A stretch of 64,000 nt of DNA from Tanypteryx hageni (lineage: Eukaryota > Arthropoda > Insecta > Odonata > Petaluridae). How positions within the stretch are numbered: the stretch's first letter is position 1; every line of letters begins with the position of its first letter. The stretch spans positions 78,504,572 to 78,568,571 of the forward strand of contig CM054116.1 of assembly GCA_028673005.1 (NCBI GenBank), in the 5' to 3' direction. A model generated the notes under the pieces. That model was not told the origin of the DNA, did not search any database, and saw only the letters and a list, made by a program, of their open reading frames with translations. The position numbers and the translations under genes were made by a program. Positions 12,664-24,900 of this stretch are shown here, piece after piece.

Positions 12664-14368
12664 TTTATTCACTGGTTTTTCAAGATTAACAGAATGACAA
12701 AAAATATTGTCCGCTTTTATATTACACAGCGAAGAAAATATGGCAATAAATACATGCATGTATGACAATGTGTAGACATTCACCTGCAAGAGCATTCAAC
12801 ATCAACAGCACTATCAGGTATTGGCAATAACATATCTATGAAATGAGTAAACTAAAGTTTCAAGTTTTTAAGCAGGATAACATTACTGTTGTGCTCACTC
12901 AGTGAATGGCCAAAATAAACACTTCTTTTAGACACCAATAAAATAAAAACTTTTGTGGGTGGTTTTGTTATGTTATTGCAACCAGACAAAAGCACCTAAA
13001 TTCATTGACCCTATTTAACACTTTTACCTAAACACTAAGGAGCAAACTTGTCCTCTTAATTTCTTCCAGTTTGGACAATTGCTATAGATGTACAGATATA
13101 TTGCTGTCACAACAAAATTTTGTACACAAATTTGGGAAATTTAAACAACATGATTAAATCATTTATAACTTTTTAAAGCCATTTTGGCTTTTAAACTAAG
13201 TCTCTGGGATTCCATCTTAAGCATTACTTTCCATAAAGACCTATTTCCAAACATAGCCAATCCACAGAACACTTTCAACAAATAGGATGGCAACAATAAC
13301 ACCAATCAACCACTACTGCATCTGGTTCAATCTGATAAACTCAAATCTAAATGGAATGTTTTCATAATTCTAAACTCATACAAGGATTAGGGAAAATACA
13401 ATAAAGGGTTTTTTGTACACACAATTTTCAGTAAATATTTTCACAATCCAGTCATTCGAGTACTGTTCAAATCACTGCATTTTTAACATTCTATTAATAT
13501 TCTGGGTGATGTTATTACTCAAACCATTTCACGCTTGCAACTTTTAGGAGTGATACACCTATTTTACAAGCACTTGATCATGAATATATATATTTATGCA
13601 TATATTTATATATATTTTGTAGCTCTTTTATAGTAATCTATATAGACTCTTGTAATATGTTTAAAGAAAGAAAATTTTGTGATACTTATACCATATTGTC
13701 AGTAATGGTCGACACATTTTTTACAGTGCATTTTTTCAGCATAGACCACGCATTTTCATAATTCTACATATCTTTATATTTTTATATAATACAGATAGGA
13801 TTCCTTTTTCATATAATAAATGCTGCGGCACACCAATCAACCGACCAGCCAAGTTTTTTTAGCAAAGGATAGCTTTTAGAAGAGAAGGGATAAAGTTTCC
13901 TCCCCTGCTGACATCTCAAAGGCACCAAGGAGAATGAGAATTTACCAAGAGGAGAGTACCCTCATGAGACTACGAAGAAAGGCAGGGGAGAAATCATGGA
14001 TGGAGCAAGGGAAAACAAGGCAAAGGATAAGAAGGTGTAGGAAAGGAACATGTGAGTACAAGGAAAGAATAGTTACGATCTCAAGAAATGATATGCTGGC
14101 AAAATGGTCCAGTGTGCCACACCTTGGTACATCAACTAAACTGTAGAACTTCAACCACACCAACAGGCCTGATAGAAAAACACAGGGAAAGGGGAAAAAA
14201 ATTGGTTTCTTTGATGAGTACAGTGAATGGACCTAGTAGAAGTAAAAACGGCTACTCTTCAAACAAGGAAAGACAGACAATAGTGATAGCAGCCATAGAG
14301 TATATCAACATCGAGGTATGGATATCAAGCCATCCTCAGAATTTTCTTTTTCAAGACAGATACTAATG

Positions 14369-14408
<40 letters not shown>

Positions 14409-14926
14409 TTCTTTGCAATTGCTCATTCACACATTTACTCGTCCATTCTCTCATTGTCACACATACGTATGCACAACAGCATAGAACATCACCTATGGTC
14501 ACCTTTAAAATCGGTCAATTTTGCGAGCATTTTTCCACTCTGCCAATGCGCGCGTCCATTCATAACAATGAATCACTCTTATCCACTTCCATTTGCAACA
14601 TAAGCACTAGGCCGTATAATGATTTGGAGAACAAAAAAAACTACTACGCACATATTACACAGCCCTATGTAATCACTCAACTCAGAGAGGGATCACAGAA
14701 GGAAAGAAGACAACAGCTTCCTGACAACACAATGGACATACAAATTTTCCATATTTCATCATGGCAACGGAGCCAGGAGAAATGACAATTATTACAAAAA
14801 ATACCTTTCACATATTCACAGAGATTTTGATGGATTTAAGCACCTAATTGTGGGAGAAGTGGAGTGGGTTTGGATGATCCATGTACACCGCCTATCTACA
14901 CTTATGATTTAATTCCACTTAAACTC
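12664..14926 (-). other. lap: Possible terminal 3'UTR exon of lap
   Basis: TTTTTCTCTTTGCAG on the minus strand ends just before 14926, a strong acceptor that could pair with the donor one base after the stop codon. The following kilobase is less AT-rich than its surroundings and has no long minus-strand reading frame, as expected of a UTR. An AATAAA on the minus strand at 12669-12664 is one possible poly(A) signal. All of this is inferred. Confidence 0.3.
14372..14407. repeat. (AT)n microsatellite, about 18 units
   Basis: Uninterrupted alternating TA tract. Confidence 0.97.
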
Positions 14927-15411
14927 CTGCAAAGAGAAAAATGCCTTATTACAAAAACAGTTGTGATAATTCATTTATTTCTTCAATATATTTATACATA
15001 ACATAGAAAATTGAAATTTTTTAAAACAAAGCGTTCCTACATAATATAAGGAATTAAAATAAGCTCTCCGATTATAACTTTCCATATTGGTATGAAAAAG
15101 ATAATTCATTTTCAATAAAATTTTAATTGCAAAACATTAGACAAAATTTTTATTCTAAATATTATTAACTTGAAATTAGTAAAACAAGTTATTTACTTTT
15201 AATCAAAGCTTTAGTTTAATTTCATCAAAACTGTAGAATTAAATTAACGAGTTTAATACTATAAATAATTTTTAAACTTAGTCTCCCCTCCATAAAGAAG
15301 AATCTGAAGATTGTGCTGTAATCCAAAGAATGCAATTTGATATAACACTTTCAAATTGGCATTATAATGCATTTATTCACTTTCCTGATTTACCTGCGAT
15401 ACAAAACACTA

Positions 15412-16687
15412 CAAAAAGTTCAAAAAGTATCCAGACTATGCCTGTAGTTCAAGAACGAGACAATTGAGCACACTGCGACAAAAGTGTAATGTGTATAGAC
15501 CTGTCTCATGTATACCTCCACATAGTTGCAGAGCTGTCGCTTGTGGCAGTTTGTTATTGTCAGCTGATAACAAAGGCATGTTTTTTGGATCTCATTTTGA
15601 AATGTCAGAGTGCATTGACCAACGTGTGTTAAATTTTGCTGTAAAATCAGAAAAACCGCATGTGAAACATTTGATCATCTTAAAATAGCATATGGGGAAC
15701 CTGCAATGGGCCGTACACAAGTGTTTGAGTGGTACCGTCGATTCAAAGATTCTGTTGAAAGTGATCCACGATCTGGACAACCCTCAACTTCAACAAATGC
15801 TGAAATCATGTTGCAAGTGCAAACTTTGGTGTGAGATGACTGATAATTAACTGTTTGTGAAATGACTAAAGATGTACAAATCTCCATTGAATCACGTCAT
15901 TCAATTTTAGCAGACATTTTGAACATGAGGTGCATTTTAGCGAAGTTCATTTCTCGGTTGTTAACAGAGGAACAACATGAACACTGCCTGCTTCCGATTT
16001 TTTCGAGCGTGCAACTAATGACGATAACTTTTTAAAAAGTGTCATAACTCAAGATGAAACATGAGTTTATAGATATGATCCAGAAACCAAACAGCAGTCG
16101 TCTCAGTGGAAGACTCCCTCGTCCCCGACCCAAAAAAGCACGGCAGATCCGTAGAAAAACAAAGGTCATGTTAGCATTCTTTGACTGTAAGGGTGTTGCA
16201 CATCACAAATACACCCCAGAGGAACAAACAATTAATAAATAGTTCTACGTTGAAGTTCTAAAGTGTCTCTGTGATGCCGTTCAAAGAAAAAAAACAGAAA
16301 AGTGTAACTCCGGGGAGCCATCACGACAATGTGCCGGAGCACTCTTTGCAACTTGCACAGAGTTTTTTGGCCAAATATGGGATCGTTCAAGTCCAACAGC
16401 CCCCATATTCACCGGATATTTCCCATGTGACCTATTTCTGTTTCCTTGGTTCAAAAAACCCCAAAAGGACATCAATTTGATAACGTACAAACAAAGAGAA
16501 ATATGGCAGCTGAGCTTTTGGCGATCCCAAAAACTGCTTTCAAGAAATGCTTCCAGCAGTGAAAAAGTTGTTGGTCTAAGTGTGTCTTCTCAGGAGTCTT
16601 CTTCAAAGAGGATTAAGTAGCTAACCCCGTAAGTATACTTATTACTGCTATATCGTAGCAGTCCAGATACTTTTTGAACAGACCTTG
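15412..16687 (+). mobile_element. mariner transposon, decayed
   Basis: Inverted ends share TTCAAAAAGTATC(C/T)(A/G)GAC, at 15419-15436 and, inverted, 16660-16678. Flanking TA dinucleotides at 15410-15411 and 16688-16689 fit a TA target duplication. The length near 1.28 kb is typical of mariner. The transposase is the pseudogene listed separately. Confidence 0.9.
15600..16620 (+). pseudogene. mariner transposase pseudogene
   Basis: Readable in pieces across frames. The N-terminal helix-turn-helix has AYGEPAMGRTQVFEWYRRFK and ESDPRSGQPSTS. The catalytic part has TQDETW, then PRPKKARQIRRKTK, HHDNVPEH, and, after a frame change, FPCDLFLFPW. The three acidic positions of the DD34D type all survive as Asp, but stops (for example after EEQTINK) and frameshifts prevent any functional product. 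The sequence is old and not adapted to the host gene. Confidence 0.88.
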
Positions 16688-17617
16688 TATGCCATTAAAT
16701 TTTTATTGGATCATATTTAATTCATTAACAATATTTTTAATGCTATAAAGTTCAATTTTTAAAGAAAACAACCTTACTGGCCAAAATTGTTTGGTTTAAA
16801 ATATATATACACTTAGAATTTCCAAAAAATAGAATATAACATGTGGTAGAGTAAATCCTCTCAAATATTCAAGTTGCTTCCAAAATGCAACCTGTTATTT
16901 TTATTAAAAATCTAATTATTCGATTAGCTATTTAAAATGCACCTGTGAGAGAGAATAAAATTAAACAACCAATATTTATCTGAGACTTCATACATAATCA
17001 ATGGCCACTTCCAAGAAATTATAGACTTGTTTTTGTTGAATAGTTACATGGAATCGATAAGACAAGCATTAAACAATTTAATAACACTTTTTAAAGTTTC
17101 TAAAAACCTTGCAAAGGTCTTTTGATTCTACTTGCCTTAAGTTTTGGATTTTTAGGAGATCTATAATGATGTGTGCTACACGAGTTTCTTACATTATAAA
17201 GCAGTAACTTTCATAAATGGCTACCCTTGAATTATAACTACTATAAAATAACTACTACCTTAAATAATTATTTATTCAACCTCATCAGAATATAAATTCA
17301 TGGAACAGCAATGATAGTAAATTATAAAACTTAAGAGTTACTTAAGTAACAGCAACTTTGATGTTGAACAACTTTTTACAAATTTGAATGGAAGCAAATT
17401 ATTAAATTGCCAAACGCTCAACTTTAAATCCGTTGTCTTTAATGTACATGATAATTACACAATTAAAAATGTAATGAAAAGCTATCAATATATTTTGTCA
17501 ATTGCGCATTGCTGAAAATTATAGTAAAACATGATGCAACTAATGAGCTTAAGGAACATTTATTCAGCTTCATCAATTCCAAAATGCTATATTTAAAAAC
17601 AGCATCTTCCACAGTAA

Positions 17618-18195
17618 TCATATAAATAAAAGAATGTGTATTTGTTTGTTTGTGTGTTAACGCTGTAACTCCAAAACCAAGAAACCTAGAAAGCTGAAAC
17701 TTGGCATGCATACTTAGGGAAACCTGAGGGTGTGCACCTCAGGCATATTTTTTTACTTTTACATCCCTTCTGTTTAAGGGCTGCGATTAAGGAAATTACA
17801 TATAAGCGATTATTTTAGTATTTGTGCTGCCCTCTAATAGTAGCAATGCAAACTATGACACTGACTGTGAGGTTATGTTACCATGATTTCAACCATTTTT
17901 TTATTTGTATTCACTTGGTATTAAAAATTTTTGGGGTTATGCTACTGTGCTTTCAACAGTTTTTATTCATATTCACGATAGTAAAAAATAGACCGAAAAA
18001 TATTTTACACAGGTAACATTGCACATCTTGATTTGATTTGACATATACATAGATGAAGTTGTACATCACATGTTTGCGATTATTGTATGGGACACCGAAG
18101 AAATGTTCATGTAATATTAGCATTTTAGTGTGCTGTATTGAATCAAAATGGAGATCACTAACTTCATCCGAGCAATGCCGGGTACTTGCAGCTAG
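17618..18195 (+). mobile_element. Non-autonomous Helitron-like element
   Basis: Starts TC after an A, with GTTTGTTTGTGTG shortly inside, and ends CTAG before a T. A short hairpin-like block ATCCGAGCAATGCCGGGT stands at 18166-18183 just inside the end. The A|TC...CTAG|T boundary and 3' hairpin are the standard Helitron signature. The stem is partly eroded. It has no coding region. Confidence 0.7.
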
Positions 18196-18744
18196 TTATC
18201 ATTGAAAATAAAAAATTCACTTATCAAAAAATTAATTCATTCACTGCTAAAACAAATATTTATACCATTAATATAAATTTAAATTCAATTTTTCAACTAA
18301 ATGTAACTTTACAACCTACTTCATCGAAATGTACATCCATTACCATTGGACAAGCTATAGCAAAGCAACTTCTCTATTCAAAGCATGGAAGGTGGTGAAG
18401 GGAATGGATCATTTGGCCCTCTTGCTGTTTTAATCACGTCATTATGGAACACAGTTTACAAACTAGTCCCAGGTATAAAATATACAACTAAAAACACCTA
18501 TTACCTAACATCTAATGAGATATTTTTCTTAATGGCATGCCTGCAAAAATTTGTCAAATTCTCTGCTTTGACAGAAAAATTACACATCGCAACAGAGAAA
18601 CTCCATGTACATTACCTTAGATACATTTGCCAACCTTACTCATGCAAAGCTAATATACATGCAAAAGACAAGACATAACACCAACAAAAAGTGCATCATG
18701 CTCCTCTTATATTATTAATACACATATATTTGGAGCCCTTTACC

Positions 18745-18966
18745 TCAGAGTGCTCCAAAAGGGTCGAGAGCCATGCTCCCTGGCTGGGAGGCTTGCGTTG
18801 GCTGCTGTTGAGAGGTAGCAGTGGCTGATACCACACTCCCTACTACCCCCATGGGGGCACTAGCCCCCAACCGTGGGCTTCCCATCATGCCACCTGAACC
18901 CCCACTCACTCCGCCACCTCCACCCACACCAGCCCCTACACCCATCGGGGCCATGCCTTGCATTGC
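18745..18966 (-). CDS. lap: lap last coding exon, ends DPFGAL
   Basis: Acceptor GAACCAG before 18966; 73 codons from [14 protein letters not shown] through a Gly-rich stretch and [16 protein letters not shown] to MALDPFGAL and TGA at 18747-18745. The terminal DPF is an AP-2 appendage ligand type. A 7-kb intron separates it from the preceding exon, and further small exons there cannot be excluded. TGAG|GTAAAG immediately after the stop looks like a splice donor. Confidence 0.85.
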   Translation of the reverse strand, partial: AMQGMAPMGVGAGVGGGGGVSGGSGGMMGSPRLGASAPMGVVGSVVSATATSQQQPTQASQPGSMALDPFGAL

Positions 18967-21900
18967 CTGGTTCACCACACGAATTGGAAAGAGGCCAGAA
19001 GATATGAAGGAACAGTTAAACAATGTGATAGTACTGGTTTGGGAAGTGCATTGAGACCCTATATACAGAAGTAAGAAATGTGATTGGTGCAAAAAAGTTT
19101 AAAAAATTACATTGTGCAATTCGGAAATTTGAAATTGACTTTCATTTCTATGTAATAACTCTATGATTAGTCACATAACTCTTAATGATAAACTTTCAGC
19201 AATTTTTCATAGCTACAACCGAATGAAGAATGTAGCACAAACTAGAGTGGGATTATTATTTTTAAAATAATGCATGATTATTTTAAATATTCACCTCTTT
19301 AATAATATCATAATAGAAAATTTAATATAAGGGATATATCAGAATAAAGGCTTGCATGGAGAAAATAATCAGGTCAATTCAAGAATTCAATCCAAGTATC
19401 ATAAGAGTTAATGAACTCCAACAAATGTGTACATCTATTTTTCAGAAAGGAAAACGTATATCTTTTTTAAAACTCGCGATAAAATGAGTTCCCAAGCATT
19501 ATTTAACTTTTGGAGATTGACGAAACAATATTAAAGGCAGGCAAATAATTCTAGAGTAAACTCTACATATTTCATTATTCTAATGTCAAAATACTATTTG
19601 AGAACATTATTTATCTACTAATTACTACAGACATTTCTTAGGAGCTAGTGATACATCAGTCTATTACAAACTCAAATTTAAAGAATGTTTTCAACATGCA
19701 TATAACCAAAGAAGATGGAAACATTTTCAAAGAGGCTTAGTTGCATAACTGGCAAAATTTAAGACAGAAAAAACAATTTTAATTTTAATTACATGCAAAA
19801 AAATTGGGCAAATATTATCAACTGATATAAAAGTCACTTTACTAAAACAACTGAAAGATTACATAGTACCAAACAAGAATTTAATACCATTCACAGAAAT
19901 ATTTAAAAATAATAATTAATATCACATTTTATACATTCCACATGGGAGGCTTGACTTTGTGGAAAGATTCCATAATATAAATAAAAACGAATGTTGTAAA
20001 TTTCCACTATACACCACCTTTTTGAACTTCGCATGCTTGCGGTTCGCAAATTTGCTCTTCACGACAAAAATTTTTTATGACCATTACTTCTGTTTCGCAC
20101 CGATTATTTGCATTTTGCGACATGCGTTTGCAATGCCAACAAATTGAACTCCCTCTACTTTTTTGTTTTGAAGTTCAGTTTAAACTTCGGCGCCCTAGAA
20201 AAGGACATATTTATAATGCTCATTATTAGCAGTTTTCGAAGTAAACAAACATGATAACTCTCGACTTAATTATTTTGCAGCTCAGTTTGAACTTCACTGC
20301 CAACACTGCTATTTTTTATGTGAAATTATAGTTTAAAATTTAAAGAAATGCCATCATTTTGGAATGTAAGGTATTCATTTATTCATTATCTTTGTATTTG
20401 AATGTAATTTAGAGGAATGTTATTTTGTTGTTAGGTTTTCATTTTTTATTACAAATTTTTAATGTAAACCTAAGTAAGAATTGCTATCACCTTGTAACAA
20501 GATTTTCTGCTGCATACATTGAATGCGATTACTAAAAGAAATATTACCACTTTAATGCTTTGTTTTTATTTTTTGTGATATATTTTGAATTAAAAGAAAT
20601 GTTATCACTTTCTTACGCTAGGTTTTGATTTTCTGTTATGTATTTCGAACGTAATTAATAAAAGAAATGTTACCACTTTTTAATGCTAGTTTTTTTGCGG
20701 CTTGGAAATGTCTATTTCAGAACCCAAGAATACATCTGTGCAATCACATAATCAACACTCCATTTTAGTAGTTCATCAATTTAAATTAAAGAATTTCCTT
20801 GGAATGAACAAAAGATAAAAAATCGCATGTGAAAATCCGCTGGAGGTAAATTGCACAAGTGCCGAAAGAAGTGTAATCGCTTTGTAATGCTGCGTTTTCA
20901 TTTGCTATTACGCATTTTGAAGATAAAAGAATTTTTTCACTTTATGATACTAGGTTTTCATTTGCTGTTATGTTGCTATAACGTTTTCTTTTATTTTCTG
21001 TTAAACTGCATTATTTATGATAAAAAAGTGAATTTTTTAAGTTGACTGGGAACCGTACTCCCATAATAACATTGTCTTATGAGAAAATAGGACTTGCACT
21101 ATGCAAATTTGTATTTCGCATCAGTTTTCTGGAACCAATTATTCGCGAAGTTCTGAAAGGTGATGTACACAAATTTATTTCGACCAGTTTCGCCTGATAC
21201 AGCATCATCAGGTGATGAAAGCTTTGCAGAGGTTTCTATCTATACTGAGGATGGAGGATAGGAGGGTTAAATGAATAATAGGCAGGAGGGAGAATATACA
21301 ATAAATAATGAGATAGTTGGAATACAATCATTAAGTAGAAGTAATGCAGTAATATGAAACTATACGGAAAAAATTTATCTAGTTTACAACATTAGTTTTA
21401 TTTACATTACTAGCGTAATTGCCTGTCAAATATGACAGGATCATCATAAAAGTATTGCAAACATACTTGATTTGGATTTAAAAAATCAGTCAAATTTGCT
21501 ATGATCTGGTTTGGCTTTCATGCACAAACAGATCAGTGTTTTTGAAAGCTATCTTTGTTTTAATTATATTGTTTAAATAATTATTAACAGAGGTCAAATG
21601 ATTATCTATATATTTGCTGAAAATAAGAGGAAAATCAAAATCATAAAATATAATGTATGAAGAATCAGCAGAAATTTACTTGAAATATTTGAGCAAATAA
21701 TTGCTTATTAAAAATGTATAGAATCTATTTTAATAATTGAATTATTTTACTAACTCTTTTTAACGCTTAAAAATTCGATAAAATTGGCCAAGAGTATAAG
21801 CCTGTAAGTTCAAAATATGATTTTTGTGTTAGTTTACAGGAAATATAAATTATCTACTGGAGTCGAACCCAGGTCTGTTTTTGGGGATTTTTTTTAGTCA

Positions 21901-24900
21901 TTGGCTTGTGATATCCGAATGAAGCATTCCTACCAAATTTAAGTCTTCTACCTAGTCAGGAAATTTGTAAAAACATGTTAAAAAGATCACAAGTGAGCTT
22001 CAGATTTTACTCAATACGAATCAAAGCAGCGTCTTGATGGACAGACAGACCAATGGACTAACAGAATAAGGATATTATGTATATAATTTTAACATTAATA
22101 GTAGACAACAATAATTTGGCAGATTATTCTATATAACTTTTATACCAATACAATGCCAAAAAGCTTTTTTGTGGCACTTCTTTCAAAGGAATTCTTGTAA
22201 AGCTATGCAGCATTTCTTTACTTTGAAGTAACTAATAGTTTTTAATACCATATTTAAAAACAGTTCTATTTATATCTAACATACCTGACATATTTCCTTG
22301 TTGAGTGCTTTAGAATGAAGGGACTATCTGACAATGGCATTCAGTTTTCTGTCAGTAAGCAAGTCATTGCCATTTGCTATTTTGAAAGTTCACTACTCAA
22401 TAGCCAACTTAAACTTTGCTATATGCAACAATCAAACTTGACAGTTGGCAAATTGAATGTTTAACTTAAGATCTAAAATCATCACTTTTTTGATATTTGC
22501 AGATATTAGGTACTAAAATCATGTAGCATATTCAAGGCTTTTTGATGAATATAAGATAAATGATAAAAATTATAAATTACTATCCACTTTATGCACTTAA
22601 AGACCAAAAAATCAATAATAATGAACACTCATGCACTATATTTATATTAGGTGGTTTTTTTTATCGAACTAACATGCTTTTTAGAATACCACCAGGTCAA
22701 GGGAGAAATACATTTAAAGACAAGAAAAATTCTATCTTAATAATATTTATAAATATAGCTTTAAAATGTGAAAAGGCTGCAAAAAAATTTCTTGATTTAA
22801 TACTAATAATATGATCTGATGTTCTCAGGGCATGTCTTTCAAGAAATTTCAAATTATTCCCAAGAAATAATAGGTTGAAAACTAGGTACACCAGGCATTT
22901 ATATTCGAGCAGAAGTGTTCAATTGAATACCACTGTGCTTACAAAAGTGCCCAATATTCAGCCATTTCGGATGACAGGATTTATGATGTTCAACCAGTAA
23001 AAATTTATTAAGAATACAAGAACATTCAATTTTTTACTAGGTATTATTGATTTTTAACTAATGAATGAAAATAAATTGTTCAACAGGTGTTTCAAAAAGT
23101 GACCTAATGGAGTTGATTAAGAATATTAGAAGTTAACTTTGGTTGATACAAATAACCAAGTTTTACAGACGCCAGTGAAGAAACAATTACATACATGGTT
23201 ACAAAATAATTTAAAGAAAAATACAGCAATTTTAGTGAATGAGTGGAGCAAGAGGGCAAAGGGAAGGATGGTTGCAACATATACTCAAAACAATAAGTGA
23301 AATTCTAAATAGGTCATAGCTGCCTCACAACACAATTGGGTGATAGTATCAAAAGAAAGCTTTCAGATGTAAAAATGAGAAATAATTATAAAAGGTATGC
23401 TCAAGTTATTTGCGATGGATTAAAATGATCCCTATTTTCAATCAATTAGTAGCATTGCATTGCTATCTGCCGGGTGAAAAAGTCATGTGTATGGCATTAA
23501 ACCTATCATTTTTAAAGACAAATCCTGGGAAAAAACTTAGTAGTGGGCCTTGAACACTCAATTTTACATTTCTTAACCTTGAAAACTTCCAGGTTTGGCT
23601 CAAATGACAAAACATTAATGTTGATTAACAATACTTGTTAAAACTGAGTACCATATTGAAAATATTTAGGGAAAGTAGCTATAATAGTCCTAAATTTTAA
23701 AAAAGGATGGTTGCATTTTCTTAGGATACATGAATTGAAAATCTTTGGACAATGAAACAGCTATAGATAGGCCAAAAAATTACCAAATTATATTAATGCT
23801 GAAACGCATTAAGACAAAAATACTTCCGAGTTATTTGGATATTGATAGATAATCAATAATAATTACCCATGAACATAGATAAAATTAGCACATTTTTTAT
23901 TTTTCATTTGGTTATATCGCCACACATTCAGTCACTCAAGCCTAGTTTGTTTTATAATGAGGGCACTATATGAAGGTGAGGTTAGCATTCAAATGAGAAA
24001 GCCTTAATTGCTAAGTTAGCATTGTATTGCACATCATTCTATATTATCATATATTTCACATATAAATATAGATATTTGGATAGTTGATACTTCCAAAATA
24101 ACATTTCAGTTTGGGACAATTTGGTATTAAAATTTTGAATGTTACCCTATCCACCTCGAAGGTTTTCAAAACTCAAACTTTTCAAGAATGAGTGACATGT
24201 GGAAATGTACTCAGTTTCAACTTTTTATCTTTTATACCTTTGGAGATATACCGTATATGCAGGTCTCTAAGTGTGTGTGCCGGTGTCCAAGTCGGCCACG
24301 ATTTTTTTACTAAAAATTTTATTTTTTAGATGTTTGCTATTTAAGTCGTCACTTTTTCACTCAATAAATCTTATAATCAGTGAAGTGATCACGACAAAAT
24401 AATAATTGTTAACCTTCCGATTAATTTTAAATTTGAAGATGTCGAATTGTCTGATATCTATCTGATCTTCATTTATTGTTCCAGAGAATGAATTTGACAA
24501 TTTCTATAAGTCTAATGCAGAAAGCGAGGGATTTCATTATTTTTAAATTGCAACTGAATGTTTTTGAAATTTCCTCTGACCATTGTAATTTTCTATAGAT
24601 AGTATAGTTATTTTTTGAAAAACCATTTCATGTATTAAAACAAAAATGTTTAATTCTTACTTAGTTATTTGTTTTAAATTATCATTTTACAAATCTTCTA
24701 AATTATGTCTGCTAAATATATGGTAAACAGTTGAACAGCCGATTCAAAATGACGGTCATCTACATCGAAAAATACGCAAATTTATGGTTCACATTTTATA
24801 CCGTATAAGGACATCTCAAAATTTTACAGGATTTTTTTTCAAGTTTCCTAGGTCAACTTGAAGACCGGCATATAAAGTAAAATAATCTAAAATTATTTAA

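Noticed and set aside
18821..19054. Plus-strand Pro-rich frame
   Set aside because: Antisense shadow of the Gly-rich last lap exon.
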